Assembly: GCA_963849105.1 (NCBI GenBank)
Contig: CAWKGD010000001.1
Location: forward strand, 186,001-250,000
Direction of reading: 5' to 3'
Source: CAVRXQ01 sp963849105
GTDB taxonomy: Bacteria; Actinomycetota; Acidimicrobiia; Acidimicrobiales; Bog-793
Length of the DNA: 64,000 bases
Below are positions 53,808-64,000 of this stretch, one piece after another (the first letter of the stretch is position 1; each line of letters begins with the position of its first letter). The position numbers and the translations under genes were made by a program. Below the pieces are notes generated by a model. The model was not told the DNA's origin and did not search any database. It saw only the letters and a program-made list of their open reading frames with translations.

Positions 53808-53832
53808 GATCCGGCAAGCCGAACGCCGGATC
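53808..53832 (+). promoter_or_regulatory. 8-bp hairpin in the leader of the secreted protein gene
   Basis: GATCCGGC and GCCGGATC flank a 9-base loop, about 75 bases before the ATG at 53907. It could be an operator or a leader hairpin. Confidence 0.4.
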
Positions 53833-53906
53833 GAAAGTCGTCAAGTCCCAATCTCCCGGTCAATTCGGTGCGGCCGTATGGAACAAGAGTTGAAGGAGGT
53901 CGATCA

Positions 53907-55007
53907 ATGACGTTGAATGCAATCCTTCGCAGTGCTCGCGGCCCGGGCCTCGTCATGCGTGCGGTGCTCGGCGCGACGCTTGCACTTGCAGGGGTCGCAG
54001 TGCTCGTGGCGCCGAGCGCGTCAGCTGCGGAGCACGGTGCGCGCACACATATCGCGTCGGCGGCGCGTTTTCACGTGATCGGAATTGTCTCGGCTGTGAA
54101 CGCCGACAGCGTGAATCTGTTCGTCGAGCGCGGCATGGTCGCAGGGCGTTCGGCGAGCCATGACCAAGTGACCGTCCACTTCGGCCACGCTCACATTCGC
54201 GAGCTCGCCGCACGAAACGGACAGTCCCGCCGCGGCGATCAGACCTTTGCGGTCGGAGAGGTGGCGCACTTTTCCGGCGCCGTCTTGACCGAGGGTTCGT
54301 CCAACGCTCTCTTGGCCCAATCCGGAACGGTCACGCCGACACCGGTGACCGCGCTCGTCGGGACCGTGTACGAGACCGGTGGCTCGCTCGTCATCGTCGA
54401 CCGCTCCGTCTTCGGCCGCTATGACCAGGTGAACGCCTTCGTCGAACCGGTCGTCGTCGACGATAGCAACGCGACGGTCACCCTCGACGGATCTGCAGCG
54501 ACCGCCACACAGATCGCGGCCGGTCAGACGGTCATCGTGCTCGGGACGAACGAGGACGAAACGATTCTCGCCGCGTCGATCTACGCGTTCTCGACGCCGC
54601 CCACGATCGCGACGGGAATCTTGCAAACCGTTTCGGGGACCACCCTCGCGATCGCGCAGTTCGGAGGACACTTCGGTCCGTGGTCGCCAAGCGGCAGCAA
54701 CAACGACTCATTGTCGACAGGTCCGTCACTCGTCGATGCTTCGTCGGCGACGATCGTGTTGAACGGAGTGTCCGGCTCGTCGGTCTCGGACCTCGCACCC
54801 GGTGATGCCATCGTCGCTGTGGGCCCTTCGGGGAGCACCCCGCTCGCCGCGACCGCAGTTTTCGCGTTCAATCAGCTCGACGTGACACCGATCTTCTTCT
54901 TCCGACACCACGGGCAGTTCCACGGGGACCCGGGAGGTCCAGGTTGGTCCGGCCAGCAATCCGGGGGTGGCGATGCCGGTGGGAGCGGGCAAGGTTCCGG
55001 CGGTTAA
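53907..55007 (+). CDS. Secreted protein with two repeat-like beta domains and a Gly/Ser-rich tail
   Basis: A 366-residue exported protein. A signal peptide covers about residues 1-38 (VLGATLALAGVAVLVAPSASA). The mature part has three similar beta-rich blocks beginning FHVIGIVSAVNADSVNLFV, VTALVGTVYETGGSLVIVD and IATGILQTVSGTTLAIAQ, each followed by a segment with ATVTLDG or ATIVLNG, reminiscent of DUF5666-type repeats. The C terminus is Gly/Ser/Gln-rich (WSGQQSGGGDAGG). A very strong GAAGGAGGT ribosome-binding site precedes the ATG. Function is unknown. Confidence 0.75.
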   Translation: MTLNAILRSARGPGLVMRAVLGATLALAGVAVLVAPSASAAEHGARTHIASAARFHVIGIVSAVNADSVNLFVERGMVAGRSASHDQVTVHFGHAHIRELAARNGQSRRGDQTFAVGEVAHFSGAVLTEGSSNALLAQSGTVTPTPVTALVGTVYETGGSLVIVDRSVFGRYDQVNAFVEPVVVDDSNATVTLDGSAATATQIAAGQTVIVLGTNEDETILAASIYAFSTPPTIATGILQTVSGTTLAIAQFGGHFGPWSPSGSNNDSLSTGPSLVDASSATIVLNGVSGSSVSDLAPGDAIVAVGPSGSTPLAATAVFAFNQLDVTPIFFFRHHGQFHGDPGGPGWSGQQSGGGDAGGSGQGSGG

Positions 55008-55063
55008 CGGAAACCGAGAACACAGAGGCCCGAGTCGCGCTCGAGCCGCCCGGAAGCAGCGGA

Positions 55064-55094
55064 CGCAGGGGCGAGCGAAGTCCTCGCCCCTGCG
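55064..55094 (+). terminator. Strong 12-bp hairpin terminator candidate after the secreted protein gene
   Basis: CGCAGGGGCGAG and CTCGCCCCTGCG form a perfect 12-bp stem with a 7-base loop, about 57 bases after the stop. There is no U-tract, but the stem is very stable, consistent with terminator hairpins in high-GC actinobacteria. Confidence 0.65.
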
Positions 55095-55236
55095 GGTCGT
55101 CTAGCCGAGATCGAACGCTGCGCGACTTGAAAACGGGACGCGCCGAACCTCGATGACCGGTCGGCACGGAACGATCCCGTCGAGCCGACTGCTTCAAACG
55201 CCGACGCGGAGTCGTCGGGTAACCTCGTACGCACAA

Positions 55237-55310
55237 GGCGGCGTAGCTCAGTTGGTTAGAGCACACGGCTCATAATCGTGGGGTCGCCGGTTCGAGTCCG
55301 GCCGCCGCTA
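55237..55310 (+). tRNA. tRNA-Met (CAT), elongator type
   Basis: Acceptor GGCGGCG/CGCCGCT (first pair G-T), anticodon loop CTCATAA (anticodon CAT), T-loop GTTCGAGTC. It lacks the three G-C pairs of the anticodon stem expected of the initiator, so elongator (or ileosine-type) is likelier. The 3' CCA is encoded at 55311-55313. Confidence 0.92.
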
Positions 55311-55370
55311 CCAGCCGCGCCGGCAGCAGCGGCGGCGAAGGCCGTGATGAGGATTTGACGAGGAAGCGAA

Positions 55371-55535
55371 ATGGCAAAGAACGAGAAGCGGGTCAAGGTC
55401 ACCCTCGAGTGCGAGGTGTGCAAGCGCCGCAACTACATCACGACGAAGAACAAGCAGAACGACCGCGAGCGCATCGAGATGCGCAAGTACTGCAGCTTCG
55501 ATCGTCGCCACACTCTCCACAAGGAGACCCGGTAA
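55371..55535 (+). CDS. rpmG: 50S ribosomal protein L33
   Basis: A 54-residue protein with CEVCKRRNYITTKNKQNDRERIEMRKYCSFDRRHTLHKE, the zinc-type L33 with CxxC (residues 14 and 17) and a third Cys at 41. The ATG is at 55371. The gene order tRNA-Met, rpmG, (sigma), tRNA-Trp, secE, nusG, rplK is typical of actinobacteria, here interrupted by a sigma/anti-sigma pair. Confidence 0.95.
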   Translation: MAKNEKRVKVTLECEVCKRRNYITTKNKQNDRERIEMRKYCSFDRRHTLHKETR

Positions 55536-55555
55536 TCCAGCCGGTACCGGTTCGG

Positions 55556-56212
55556 GTGCGCCCGCGCCAGAATTCGGCTACCCCGGAACCCCTCCGAGAT
55601 CTCGTCGGGCGGGCGCGTCTCGGCGACGTCGGCGCGTTCAGCACGATCGTCGAGCGAACCTCGGTCGAGGTGCACGCGCTCGCCGTCCGCCTGACCGGAA
55701 ATGAGGACGACGCGTGTGACGTCGTCCAGGAGGCTTACCTGCGAGCCTTTCGGTCAATTGCGCGCTTTCGGGGCGACGCCTCGGTGACGACGTGGCTGTA
55801 CCGGATCGTCGCCAACTGCTCGGCGAGCCACCATCGCAAGTCGAAGCGCCGACGGGAGACCGCGCTGAGCACCCCGCTCTCCGAGGCGTTTGCGTCGGCA
55901 GACGAGCTGGAGGCGGGGAGCGACGGCCTCATCCTGCGCGTCGACGAGCGCACCCGATTGTTGGAGGCACTCGACCAACTGTCACCCGCGTTGCGCGCGC
56001 CGGTCGTCCTGCACGACGTGTATGGATTTGCTCATGCAGATATCGGGAAGAGTCTCGGAATCTCAAGATCGGCCGCGAAAGTGCGTCTCCACCGCGCGCG
56101 CCGGCAACTGAAAGACGCACTCTGCGAGGCCTCGGACGCGAAAAACCGCGCCCGCGAAACCGTCGGTAAGAAGCGGCGATCGCGAGGAGACGAACATGCG
56201 ATCGCCAGCTGA
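55556..56212 (+). CDS. ECF-type RNA polymerase sigma factor
   Basis: A 218-residue sigma-70 family protein. Region 2 reads VERTSVEVHALAVRLTGNEDDACDVVQEAYLRAFRSIARFRGDASVTTWLYRIVANCSASHHR (about residues 34-95). Region 4 is LLEALDQLSPALRAPVVLHDVYGFAHADIGKSLGISRSAAKVRLHRARRQLK. There is no region 1 or 3, as in ECF sigmas. The start is uncertain; GTG at 55556 gives a normal N terminus. It overlaps the gene at 56196, its probable anti-sigma factor. Confidence 0.85.
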   Translation: MRPRQNSATPEPLRDLVGRARLGDVGAFSTIVERTSVEVHALAVRLTGNEDDACDVVQEAYLRAFRSIARFRGDASVTTWLYRIVANCSASHHRKSKRRRETALSTPLSEAFASADELEAGSDGLILRVDERTRLLEALDQLSPALRAPVVLHDVYGFAHADIGKSLGISRSAAKVRLHRARRQLKDALCEASDAKNRARETVGKKRRSRGDEHAIAS

Positions 56213-56603
56213 GCGACTGCGCCGACGGCAGGTCGAACCCTCCTTGCTCGACTGCGCGCAGGTCGCCCGCGAGATCGAGAGCCAACTCGACGCTGGCGGC
56301 GAGCCGCGCGCCGAACTCGTCGCGCACATCGAGCGGTGCCTGCGATGCCAAGCCGAGCTCGCAAGGCACCGAAGATTGCTGCGCTTGCTCGCCCAATGGC
56401 GCGACGAAATGGTTCCGCTTCCCGAGGGTCTGCTCGCCGGCGTACTGGCGGCGGTCGGCGAAGCGGCGGAACGACAGGCGATTCGCGCCGCGCTCGGTCG
56501 ACACCCTGTCGCGTACGCAGGCGGCGTCGGCGCGGCGCTCGCCGTTCTCGTCGTCATCGTCGGGGTGTCCAGGAAAAGGTTTGTTCGCGAGCGCCACGCA
56601 TAG
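56196..56603 (+). CDS. Putative membrane-bound anti-sigma factor with zinc-binding ZAS motif
   Basis: A 135-residue protein. The zinc anti-sigma motif HIERCLRCQAEL (HxxxCxxC, about residues 44-55) is followed by a helical stretch and a C-terminal membrane helix (YAGGVGAALAVLVVIVGV, about 107-124) with a basic tail. It overlaps the sigma gene by 17 bases, so co-translation is likely. It would hold the ECF sigma inactive at the membrane; the signal is unknown. Confidence 0.8.
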   Translation: MRSPAERLRRRQVEPSLLDCAQVAREIESQLDAGGEPRAELVAHIERCLRCQAELARHRRLLRLLAQWRDEMVPLPEGLLAGVLAAVGEAAERQAIRAALGRHPVAYAGGVGAALAVLVVIVGVSRKRFVRERHA

Positions 56604-56811
56604 ATGTGCTGAGCCATAACGACTCCTTCGACAACGTGGCGATCGGCTGAGTTTTCAAGCGCGGAGGAACGACACCGCTTCGATCCTCGAGTGCCGTCGG
56701 CGGTTGAATCCGCCGGCGTGCCGCCCGGGGATCGCGTCGACGCTGGTGCTAGCGTTGGGAGCCCGAGGCGGAGCGGACTTGACGCGCCCGCCGAATGAGC
56801 GCGTCTCCCCT

Positions 56812-56884
56812 AGGGCAGTAGCTCAATTGGCAGAGCTCCGGTCTCCAAAACCGGCGGTTGGGGGTTCGAGTCCCTCCTGCCCTG
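56812..56884 (+). tRNA. tRNA-Trp (CCA)
   Basis: Acceptor AGGGCAG/CTGCCCT, anticodon stem CCGGT/ACCGG with loop CTCCAAA (anticodon CCA), T-loop GTTCGAG. Discriminator G. It lies 27 bases upstream of secE, a standard actinobacterial order, and is probably cotranscribed. Confidence 0.95.
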
Positions 56885-56911
56885 CTTGGGCGCGCGAACA
56901 AAGGACGTGAC

Positions 56912-57226
56912 GTGAACCGAGAGACGAGGCGGCTGCTGCAGCGGCAGGGCCAGCTCGGCGCCGACGGTGCGCCGGCGACGCGCCGCGCCCCCGCACAGGC
57001 TCCGACACGGCGCCTGCCCGAAGGCCAGCGCCCGAGCTTTCCTGTTCGCGTCGCGAACTACCTGCGCGAGGTGCGCAGCGAGATCTCGAAGGTGCTGTGG
57101 CCGAAGCGCCAAGAGGTCGTGAACTATTCGACGGTCGTGCTGACGACGTTGATCCTCGTCGCGCTGTTGATCTTCGGCTTGAACTATGCCTTCGCGAGAG
57201 GCGTCACCTTCCTCTTCCCGCACTGA
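56912..57226 (+). CDS. secE: Preprotein translocase subunit SecE
   Basis: A 104-residue protein: a Pro/Arg/Gln-rich N-terminal extension (about 1-45), then RVANYLREVRSEISKVLWPKRQEVVNYSTVVLTTLILVALLIFGLNYAF, the single-helix SecE of actinobacteria. GTG at 56912 is preceded by AAGGAC. SecE stabilises SecY in the translocon. Confidence 0.93.
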   Translation: MNRETRRLLQRQGQLGADGAPATRRAPAQAPTRRLPEGQRPSFPVRVANYLREVRSEISKVLWPKRQEVVNYSTVVLTTLILVALLIFGLNYAFARGVTFLFPH

Positions 57227-57305
57227 GGCGGGGGGACAGGACCAAGACCGCTACTACTGGAAAACCGTGGATTTTTTTCCCGCTTTGGGTGACGACGACA
57301 AAGAG

Positions 57306-58100
57306 ATGAACGCCGAGCTAGCCGACGAAAAGTCCGAGCTTCCGCTCGAGAGCGTCGACGGCGCCGACGCGCCCGGATTTCCCGAGTTCGGCGACGAAGG
57401 AGTCGTTGAGACCGTCGTGATCGTCGAAGAGACGGCGCCGGTCGGCGATACCACCCCCGCGCCGTCGGATTTCGATCTCGGCTCCGGCACCGACGAGGAC
57501 GAGAAACCCGACGAGGAAGACGAGGAGCTCGTACCGCCGCGCCCGCCGAGCCCGTACGACCGCCCCGGGCAGTGGTACGTCGTCCACACCTACGCGGGGT
57601 ACGAGAACAAAGTGAAGTCGAACCTCGAGAGCCGGATCGCCTCCATGAACATGGAGGACCGGATCTACGAGGTCGTGATCCCGATGGAAGAGGTCGTCGA
57701 GTTCAAGGGCGGAAAGAAGGTCACCGTCCAGCGCAAGGTCTTCCCCGGCTACCTGCTCACGAGGGCCGAGCTCGATGACGACTCCTGGTCCGTTATCCGC
57801 CAGACACCCGGGGTGACGAGCTTCGTCGGCCCGGGCACGAAGCCGACGCCGCTTTCGCGTGCCGAGGTCGAATCGATCCTGCAAGTGCGCGAGGAGGGCG
57901 TCGAAGCGCCGCGCGCCCGCCGGCCGCGCCTCGAATACGAAGTCGGAGAGACCGTGCGCGTGAAGGAAGGCCCATTCGCCGATTTCACGGGGACGGTGTC
58001 GGAGATCAACGAGGACCAGCTAAAGCTGAAGGTGCTCGTGAACATCTTCGGACGCGAGACACCCGTCGAGCTCGAGTTCAGCCAAGTCGCGAAGCTCTAG
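57306..58100 (+). CDS. nusG: Transcription termination/antitermination protein NusG
   Basis: A 264-residue protein. An acidic N-terminal extension (about 1-85, for example GTDEDEKPDEEDEEL) is typical of actinobacterial NusG. The NGN domain starts at GQWYVVHTYAGYENKVKSNLESRI, and the KOW motif is VKEGPFADFTGTVSEINEDQLKLKVLVNIFGRETPVELEFSQVAKL. The start is uncertain: ATG at 57306 or GTG at 57267. It regulates elongation and Rho termination and couples RNA polymerase to the ribosome. Confidence 0.92.
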   Translation: MNAELADEKSELPLESVDGADAPGFPEFGDEGVVETVVIVEETAPVGDTTPAPSDFDLGSGTDEDEKPDEEDEELVPPRPPSPYDRPGQWYVVHTYAGYENKVKSNLESRIASMNMEDRIYEVVIPMEEVVEFKGGKKVTVQRKVFPGYLLTRAELDDDSWSVIRQTPGVTSFVGPGTKPTPLSRAEVESILQVREEGVEAPRARRPRLEYEVGETVRVKEGPFADFTGTVSEINEDQLKLKVLVNIFGRETPVELEFSQVAKL

Positions 58101-58121
58101 AAGAAAAGGACAAACCGCAAA

Positions 58122-58550
58122 ATGGCCCGCCGGCGTGTCGCCGCCATCGTGAAGATCCAGCTGCCCGCCGGGCAGGCAACGCCCGCGCCTCCGGTCGGCA
58201 CGGCGCTCGGTCCGCACGGTGTGCAGACGATGGAATTCTGCAAGCAATACAACGCCGCCACCGAGGCCATGCGCGGCACGATCATTCCGGTCGAGATCAC
58301 GATCTACGAAGACCGGTCGTTCACCTTCATCTTGAAGACCCCGCCAACGGCGGTGCTCTTGCGCGAGGCGGCGGGGGTCGAAAAGGGGACCGGCCTCGCC
58401 GGACGCGAGGGCGTCGGCACGATCACCGACGCACAGCTGACCGAGATCGCGAAGACGAAGCTCCCGGACTTGAACGCCAACGACATCGAGTCCGCGAAGA
58501 AACAGATCGAGGGCACCGCGCGCTCGATGGGCATCACGGTCGCGCACTGA
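58122..58550 (+). CDS. rplK: 50S ribosomal protein L11
   Basis: A 142-residue protein with AIVKIQLPAGQATPAPPVGTALGPHGV and the C-terminal RNA-binding GTITDAQLTEIAKTKLPDLNANDIESAKKQIEGTARSMGI. It binds 23S rRNA at the GTPase centre. Normal length, start and spacing. Confidence 0.97.
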   Translation: MARRRVAAIVKIQLPAGQATPAPPVGTALGPHGVQTMEFCKQYNAATEAMRGTIIPVEITIYEDRSFTFILKTPPTAVLLREAAGVEKGTGLAGREGVGTITDAQLTEIAKTKLPDLNANDIESAKKQIEGTARSMGITVAH

Positions 58551-58578
58551 GCTTGACCAGAGAGACGGGATCGATCCG

Positions 58579-59301
58579 ATGACCAAGGGAAAGCGTTTCG
58601 TCGACGCAAAAAAGACGGTCGAGCTCGATCGGCTCTACTCGCCCGTGGAGGCGATCGACTTGGTGAAGAGCCTCGCGACGGCGAAATTCGATGAGACGAT
58701 CGAGCTCGCCGTGCGGCTGGGCGTCGACCCGCGCCGGGCCGAGCAGATGGTGCGCGGCTCGCTGTCGCTGCCGGCGGGAACCGGCAAAAGTCTGCGGGTC
58801 GCGGTGTTCGCCGCCGGCGAGGCCGCCCAGGAGGCACGGGACGCAGGTGCCGACGTCGTCGGAGCCGACGACCTCGTCGCCCGGATCGAGAAGGAGAACT
58901 TTCTCGACTTCGACGTCGCGCTCGCGACCCCGGACCTGATGGCGCAGGTCGGGCGGCTCGGCCGGATACTCGGACCGCGCGGTCTCATGCCGAACCCGAG
59001 AACGGGCACGGTGACGAACGACATCGCCAAGGCCGTCGGAGAGTTTCGCGCTGGGCGGGTGGAATACCGCACCGACCGCGTCGGCAACGTCCACGTCCCG
59101 ATCGGTAAGGCGTCGTTCGAGCGCTCGGCCCTCTTGGAGAACCTCCGCGCCGTCCTCGACGAGCTCCAGCGCGTGAAACCCGCCGCCGCCAAGGGGAAGT
59201 ACATCCGCTCGGTGACGCTCTCTTCGACGATGGGGCCCGGGGTGCCGGTCGACCCGAGCCGGGTCCGCATCACCGACGAAGAGCTCGCGCAGAGCGCCTG
59301 A
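58579..59301 (+). CDS. rplA: 50S ribosomal protein L1
   Basis: A 240-residue protein with GKRFVDAKKTVELDRLYSPVEAIDLVKSL at the start, the VRLGVDPRRAEQMVRGSLSLPAGTGK block and GPRGLMPNPRTGTVTNDIAKAVGEFRAGRVEYRTDR. L1 binds the 23S L1 stalk and usually represses its own L11-L1 mRNA. Normal. Confidence 0.97.
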   Translation: MTKGKRFVDAKKTVELDRLYSPVEAIDLVKSLATAKFDETIELAVRLGVDPRRAEQMVRGSLSLPAGTGKSLRVAVFAAGEAAQEARDAGADVVGADDLVARIEKENFLDFDVALATPDLMAQVGRLGRILGPRGLMPNPRTGTVTNDIAKAVGEFRAGRVEYRTDRVGNVHVPIGKASFERSALLENLRAVLDELQRVKPAAAKGKYIRSVTLSSTMGPGVPVDPSRVRITDEELAQSA

Positions 59302-59329
59302 CGGATCGGACCGTTGCGCGGCACGTGTA

Positions 59330-59465
59330 ACCTTCGTCCGACAGCGGGGGAAACTCCGCACAAGCCTGAGACATCCGGTGCGCGAGATAGCGCGTAATTG
59401 GCGCAAGCCAGCCTGACGAGGCGAAGAGGACCTTCCGCTTCCTCGTCTCCGCGCTTGAGCGAACC
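59330..59465 (+). ncRNA. Ribosomal protein L10 leader (autoregulatory)
   Basis: The gap between rplA and rplJ holds a GC-rich, foldable sequence with GCCTGAGACATCCGGTG and CAGCCTGACGAGGC elements, as in known L10 leaders, where L10 (with L12) binds to repress translation. A GAGG-loop-CCTC hairpin (59418-59446) close to the start is a candidate attenuator. Confidence 0.65.
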
Positions 59466-59492
59466 GGCGAAGTGACGACGAGAGGAGCGATC

Positions 59493-60305
59493 GTGGAGAC
59501 CGAGGTACGCACCCCGCGCCCGGCAAAGGTCGCGGTCGTCGACGAGGTACGCGAGCGACTCGGCAACTCGGACGCAACGATCCTTACCGAGTACCGCGGC
59601 TTGTCGGTTTCGCAGCTCCAGGTGCTGCGGCGTGCGCTCGCTCTGGCCGGTGGCGAGTACAAGGTCTACAAGAACACCCTCGTCCGCCGGGCGGCGAAAG
59701 AGAGCGGCCTTGAGGAACTGGAAGCGCTGCTCACCGGGCCGACCGCACTCGCATTCGTCACCGGCGATGTCTCAGCGGTCGCGAAGGCGCTGAAGGAGTT
59801 CGCCCGCCAGCACCCGAGCCTTGTCGTGAAAGGTGCAGTCGTCGGGGGTGGCCTCTTTGACGCCGCGCAGACCTCGGCGATCGCCGACCTGCCGAGCCGT
59901 GACGTCCTGCTCGCCCAGATCGCCGGCGCGCTCGCTGCACCGATGCAACGCTTTGCCGGATTGCTCGCCGCGCTGCCCCAGAGGTTCGCCTACGCGTTGT
60001 CGGCCCTGATCGACGAGCGCGGCGGCGTTCCCGTCCCGGCCGCTGAAGCCACCGCGGGGCCGGCGGCCGAAGAGCCGACGGCCGACGCGCCAAAGGCGCA
60101 CGACGCCGACGAAGCGCCGTCGACGGAGGCGGCGGTCGGGGAGTCGGTCGCGCCCGCCGAAGACGGTGCTGTCGACGCGTCAGCGGTGGATGCCGGAGAG
60201 GCTTCCGCCAGCGCGGACGGAGAGAGCGTCGAGACGGCAGAAGAGGTTGTTGAGGCCGAAGCGCCCGAAGAGTCGGCGTCTGACACCGGCGACGCGTCGG
60301 CGTAG
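59493..60305 (+). CDS. rplJ: 50S ribosomal protein L10 with long acidic C-terminal tail
   Basis: Residues 1-175 are a standard L10 (ATILTEYRGLSVSQLQVLRRAL, YKVYKNTLVRRAAKESG, LLTGPTALAF, the helix that anchors L12). About 95 further residues are Ala/Glu/Ser-rich and strongly acidic (EEPTADAPKAHDADEAPSTEAAVGE to the end). Most L10 proteins stop near 165-190 residues. The GTG at 59493 has AGGAG six bases upstream; GTG at 59472 is in frame but lacks one. Confidence 0.93.
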   Translation: METEVRTPRPAKVAVVDEVRERLGNSDATILTEYRGLSVSQLQVLRRALALAGGEYKVYKNTLVRRAAKESGLEELEALLTGPTALAFVTGDVSAVAKALKEFARQHPSLVVKGAVVGGGLFDAAQTSAIADLPSRDVLLAQIAGALAAPMQRFAGLLAALPQRFAYALSALIDERGGVPVPAAEATAGPAAEEPTADAPKAHDADEAPSTEAAVGESVAPAEDGAVDASAVDAGEASASADGESVETAEEVVEAEAPEESASDTGDASA

Positions 60306-60352
60306 CCGCGGAGATCGGTTCGGACAGGGTTTTCGAAAAGGAAAGGGATCAG

Positions 60353-60739
60353 ATGGCAACGAAGCAGAACATCCTCGATGAGATTGCGAATATGACCGTG
60401 CTCGAGCTCTCTGAGCTCCTGAAGGAGTTCGAGGAGCGCTTCGGCGTCACGGCGGCTGCGCCGGTCGCCGTCGCGGCGGCTCCTGCAGCTGGCGCGGCGG
60501 GAGGCGGCGAAGCGGAGGCGGAGGAGCAGGCGGAGTTCGACGTCGTTCTGGCGGCTGCGGGCGACAAGAAGATCCAGGTGATCAAGGAGGTCCGGACCCT
60601 CACGAGCCTCGGACTGAAAGAAGCGAAGGATCTCGTCGACGCGGCACCAAAGACGGTGCTCGAAAAGGTGTCGAAGGAAGACGCCGAGAAGGCGAAGGCT
60701 CAGCTGGAAGCGGCCGGCGCCACCGTCCAGCTCAAGTAA
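60353..60739 (+). CDS. rplL: 50S ribosomal protein L7/L12
   Basis: A 128-residue protein. The N-terminal dimerization helix ILDEIANMTVLELSELLKEFEERFGV, an Ala-rich hinge (AAAPVAVAAAPAAGAAGGG) and the factor-binding domain EFDVVLAAAGDKKIQVIKEVRTLTSLGLKEAKDLVDAAPKTV are complete. It forms the stalk that recruits translation GTPases. Confidence 0.97.
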   Translation: MATKQNILDEIANMTVLELSELLKEFEERFGVTAAAPVAVAAAPAAGAAGGGEAEAEEQAEFDVVLAAAGDKKIQVIKEVRTLTSLGLKEAKDLVDAAPKTVLEKVSKEDAEKAKAQLEAAGATVQLK

Positions 60740-60775
60740 CAGCCCTGCTCAGCGGGGTCGCGCCCCCTGCCGTTC

Positions 60776-60804
60776 TTGACCGGAGGGGGCCGATCCTTTA
60801 CCCT
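60776..60804 (+). promoter_or_regulatory. Candidate promoter P1 upstream of rpoB
   Basis: TTGACC at 60776-60781, a 17-base spacer, then TACCCT at 60799-60804. It fits the housekeeping sigma consensus and lies 36 bases after rplL. Confidence 0.55.
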
Positions 60805-60823
60805 GCGCGCGGCGGTGTGTGCG

Positions 60824-60852
60824 TTGCCCTTGTGTTGGCGCGCCGCTATGCT
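60824..60852 (+). promoter_or_regulatory. Candidate promoter P2 upstream of rpoB
   Basis: TTGCCC at 60824-60829, a 17-base spacer, then TATGCT at 60847-60852. With P1 it suggests tandem promoters that let rpoB be transcribed apart from rplJL. Confidence 0.5.
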
Positions 60853-60967
60853 CAATTCTGCCGTGCCCGTCTGTCGCGCCGCTTTCTCAGCTGCTCGTTG
60901 ACGCGCGCCTCCGGCGCTGTCGCCCGCCGTCCCTGAGTTCGACCCGCTTTTCGCGAGGAGTGATCCG

Positions 60968-64000
<3,033 letters not shown>

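Overview
The window is one contiguous stretch of a GC-rich, mostly housekeeping chromosome. Gene content points to the Actinobacteria, most likely an acid-tolerant member of the Acidimicrobiia or a relative. Supporting evidence: mycothiol-type genes (mshA, a PIG-L/Mca-like deacetylase), a bS22-type 31-residue ribosomal protein, Rex next to a heme operon, nickel superoxide dismutase with its maturation peptidase, an MptB-like mannosyltransferase, a YajQ protein and frequent GTG/TTG starts. The G1 (eqolisin-type) acid peptidase suggests an acidic habitat. The species cannot be named from the sequence alone.

Layout. 1-4920: rsmI, metG, tatD, rsmA, ispE, mostly overlapping by a few bases. 4979-12798: accessory surface region, all on the minus strand: bS22, a secreted G1 peptidase, and a sortase flanked by two surface proteins that share an unusual PHTG-type C-terminal sorting signal, the same 5' leader and the same far-upstream repeats. 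12799-18921: tRNA-Gln, an ABC-2 exporter, a FAH-family hydrolase, two very small genes, UppP, a PIG-L deacetylase and small conserved genes. 18957-21135: divergent sodN/sodX and mshA. 21248-27617: excisionase-type HTH protein, rex, hemA, hemC, hemD (frameshifted), hemB, hemL. 27621-44337: a geranylgeranyl-reductase-like flavoprotein, then the complete 14-gene nuoA-N operon. 44345-53509: yajQ, tRNA-Tyr, a second ABC-2 exporter, membrane proteins, a YfhO-like protein, an MptB-like GT-C mannosyltransferase and a GNAT acetyltransferase. 53588-64000: tRNA-Thr, a secreted protein, tRNA-Met, rpmG, an ECF sigma/anti-sigma pair, tRNA-Trp, secE, nusG, rplK, rplA, the L10 leader, rplJ, rplL and the first 1011 codons of rpoB, which runs off the window.

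How it fits together. The heme block makes protoporphyrin precursors from glutamyl-tRNA under probable Rex (NADH/NAD+) control. Complex I feeds electrons to quinone, and the neighbouring reductase may tailor the quinone side chain. The mycothiol genes and Ni-SOD handle oxidative stress.

The most distinctive part is 6728-12515. It looks like a self-contained sortase system: one enzyme with a long C-terminal extension and two dedicated substrates, whose mRNAs appear to carry a conserved, possibly structured leader. Other points worth a check are the one-base contraction in hemD at a C-run, the apparently non-canonical start of sodX, and a long acidic tail on ribosomal protein L10.
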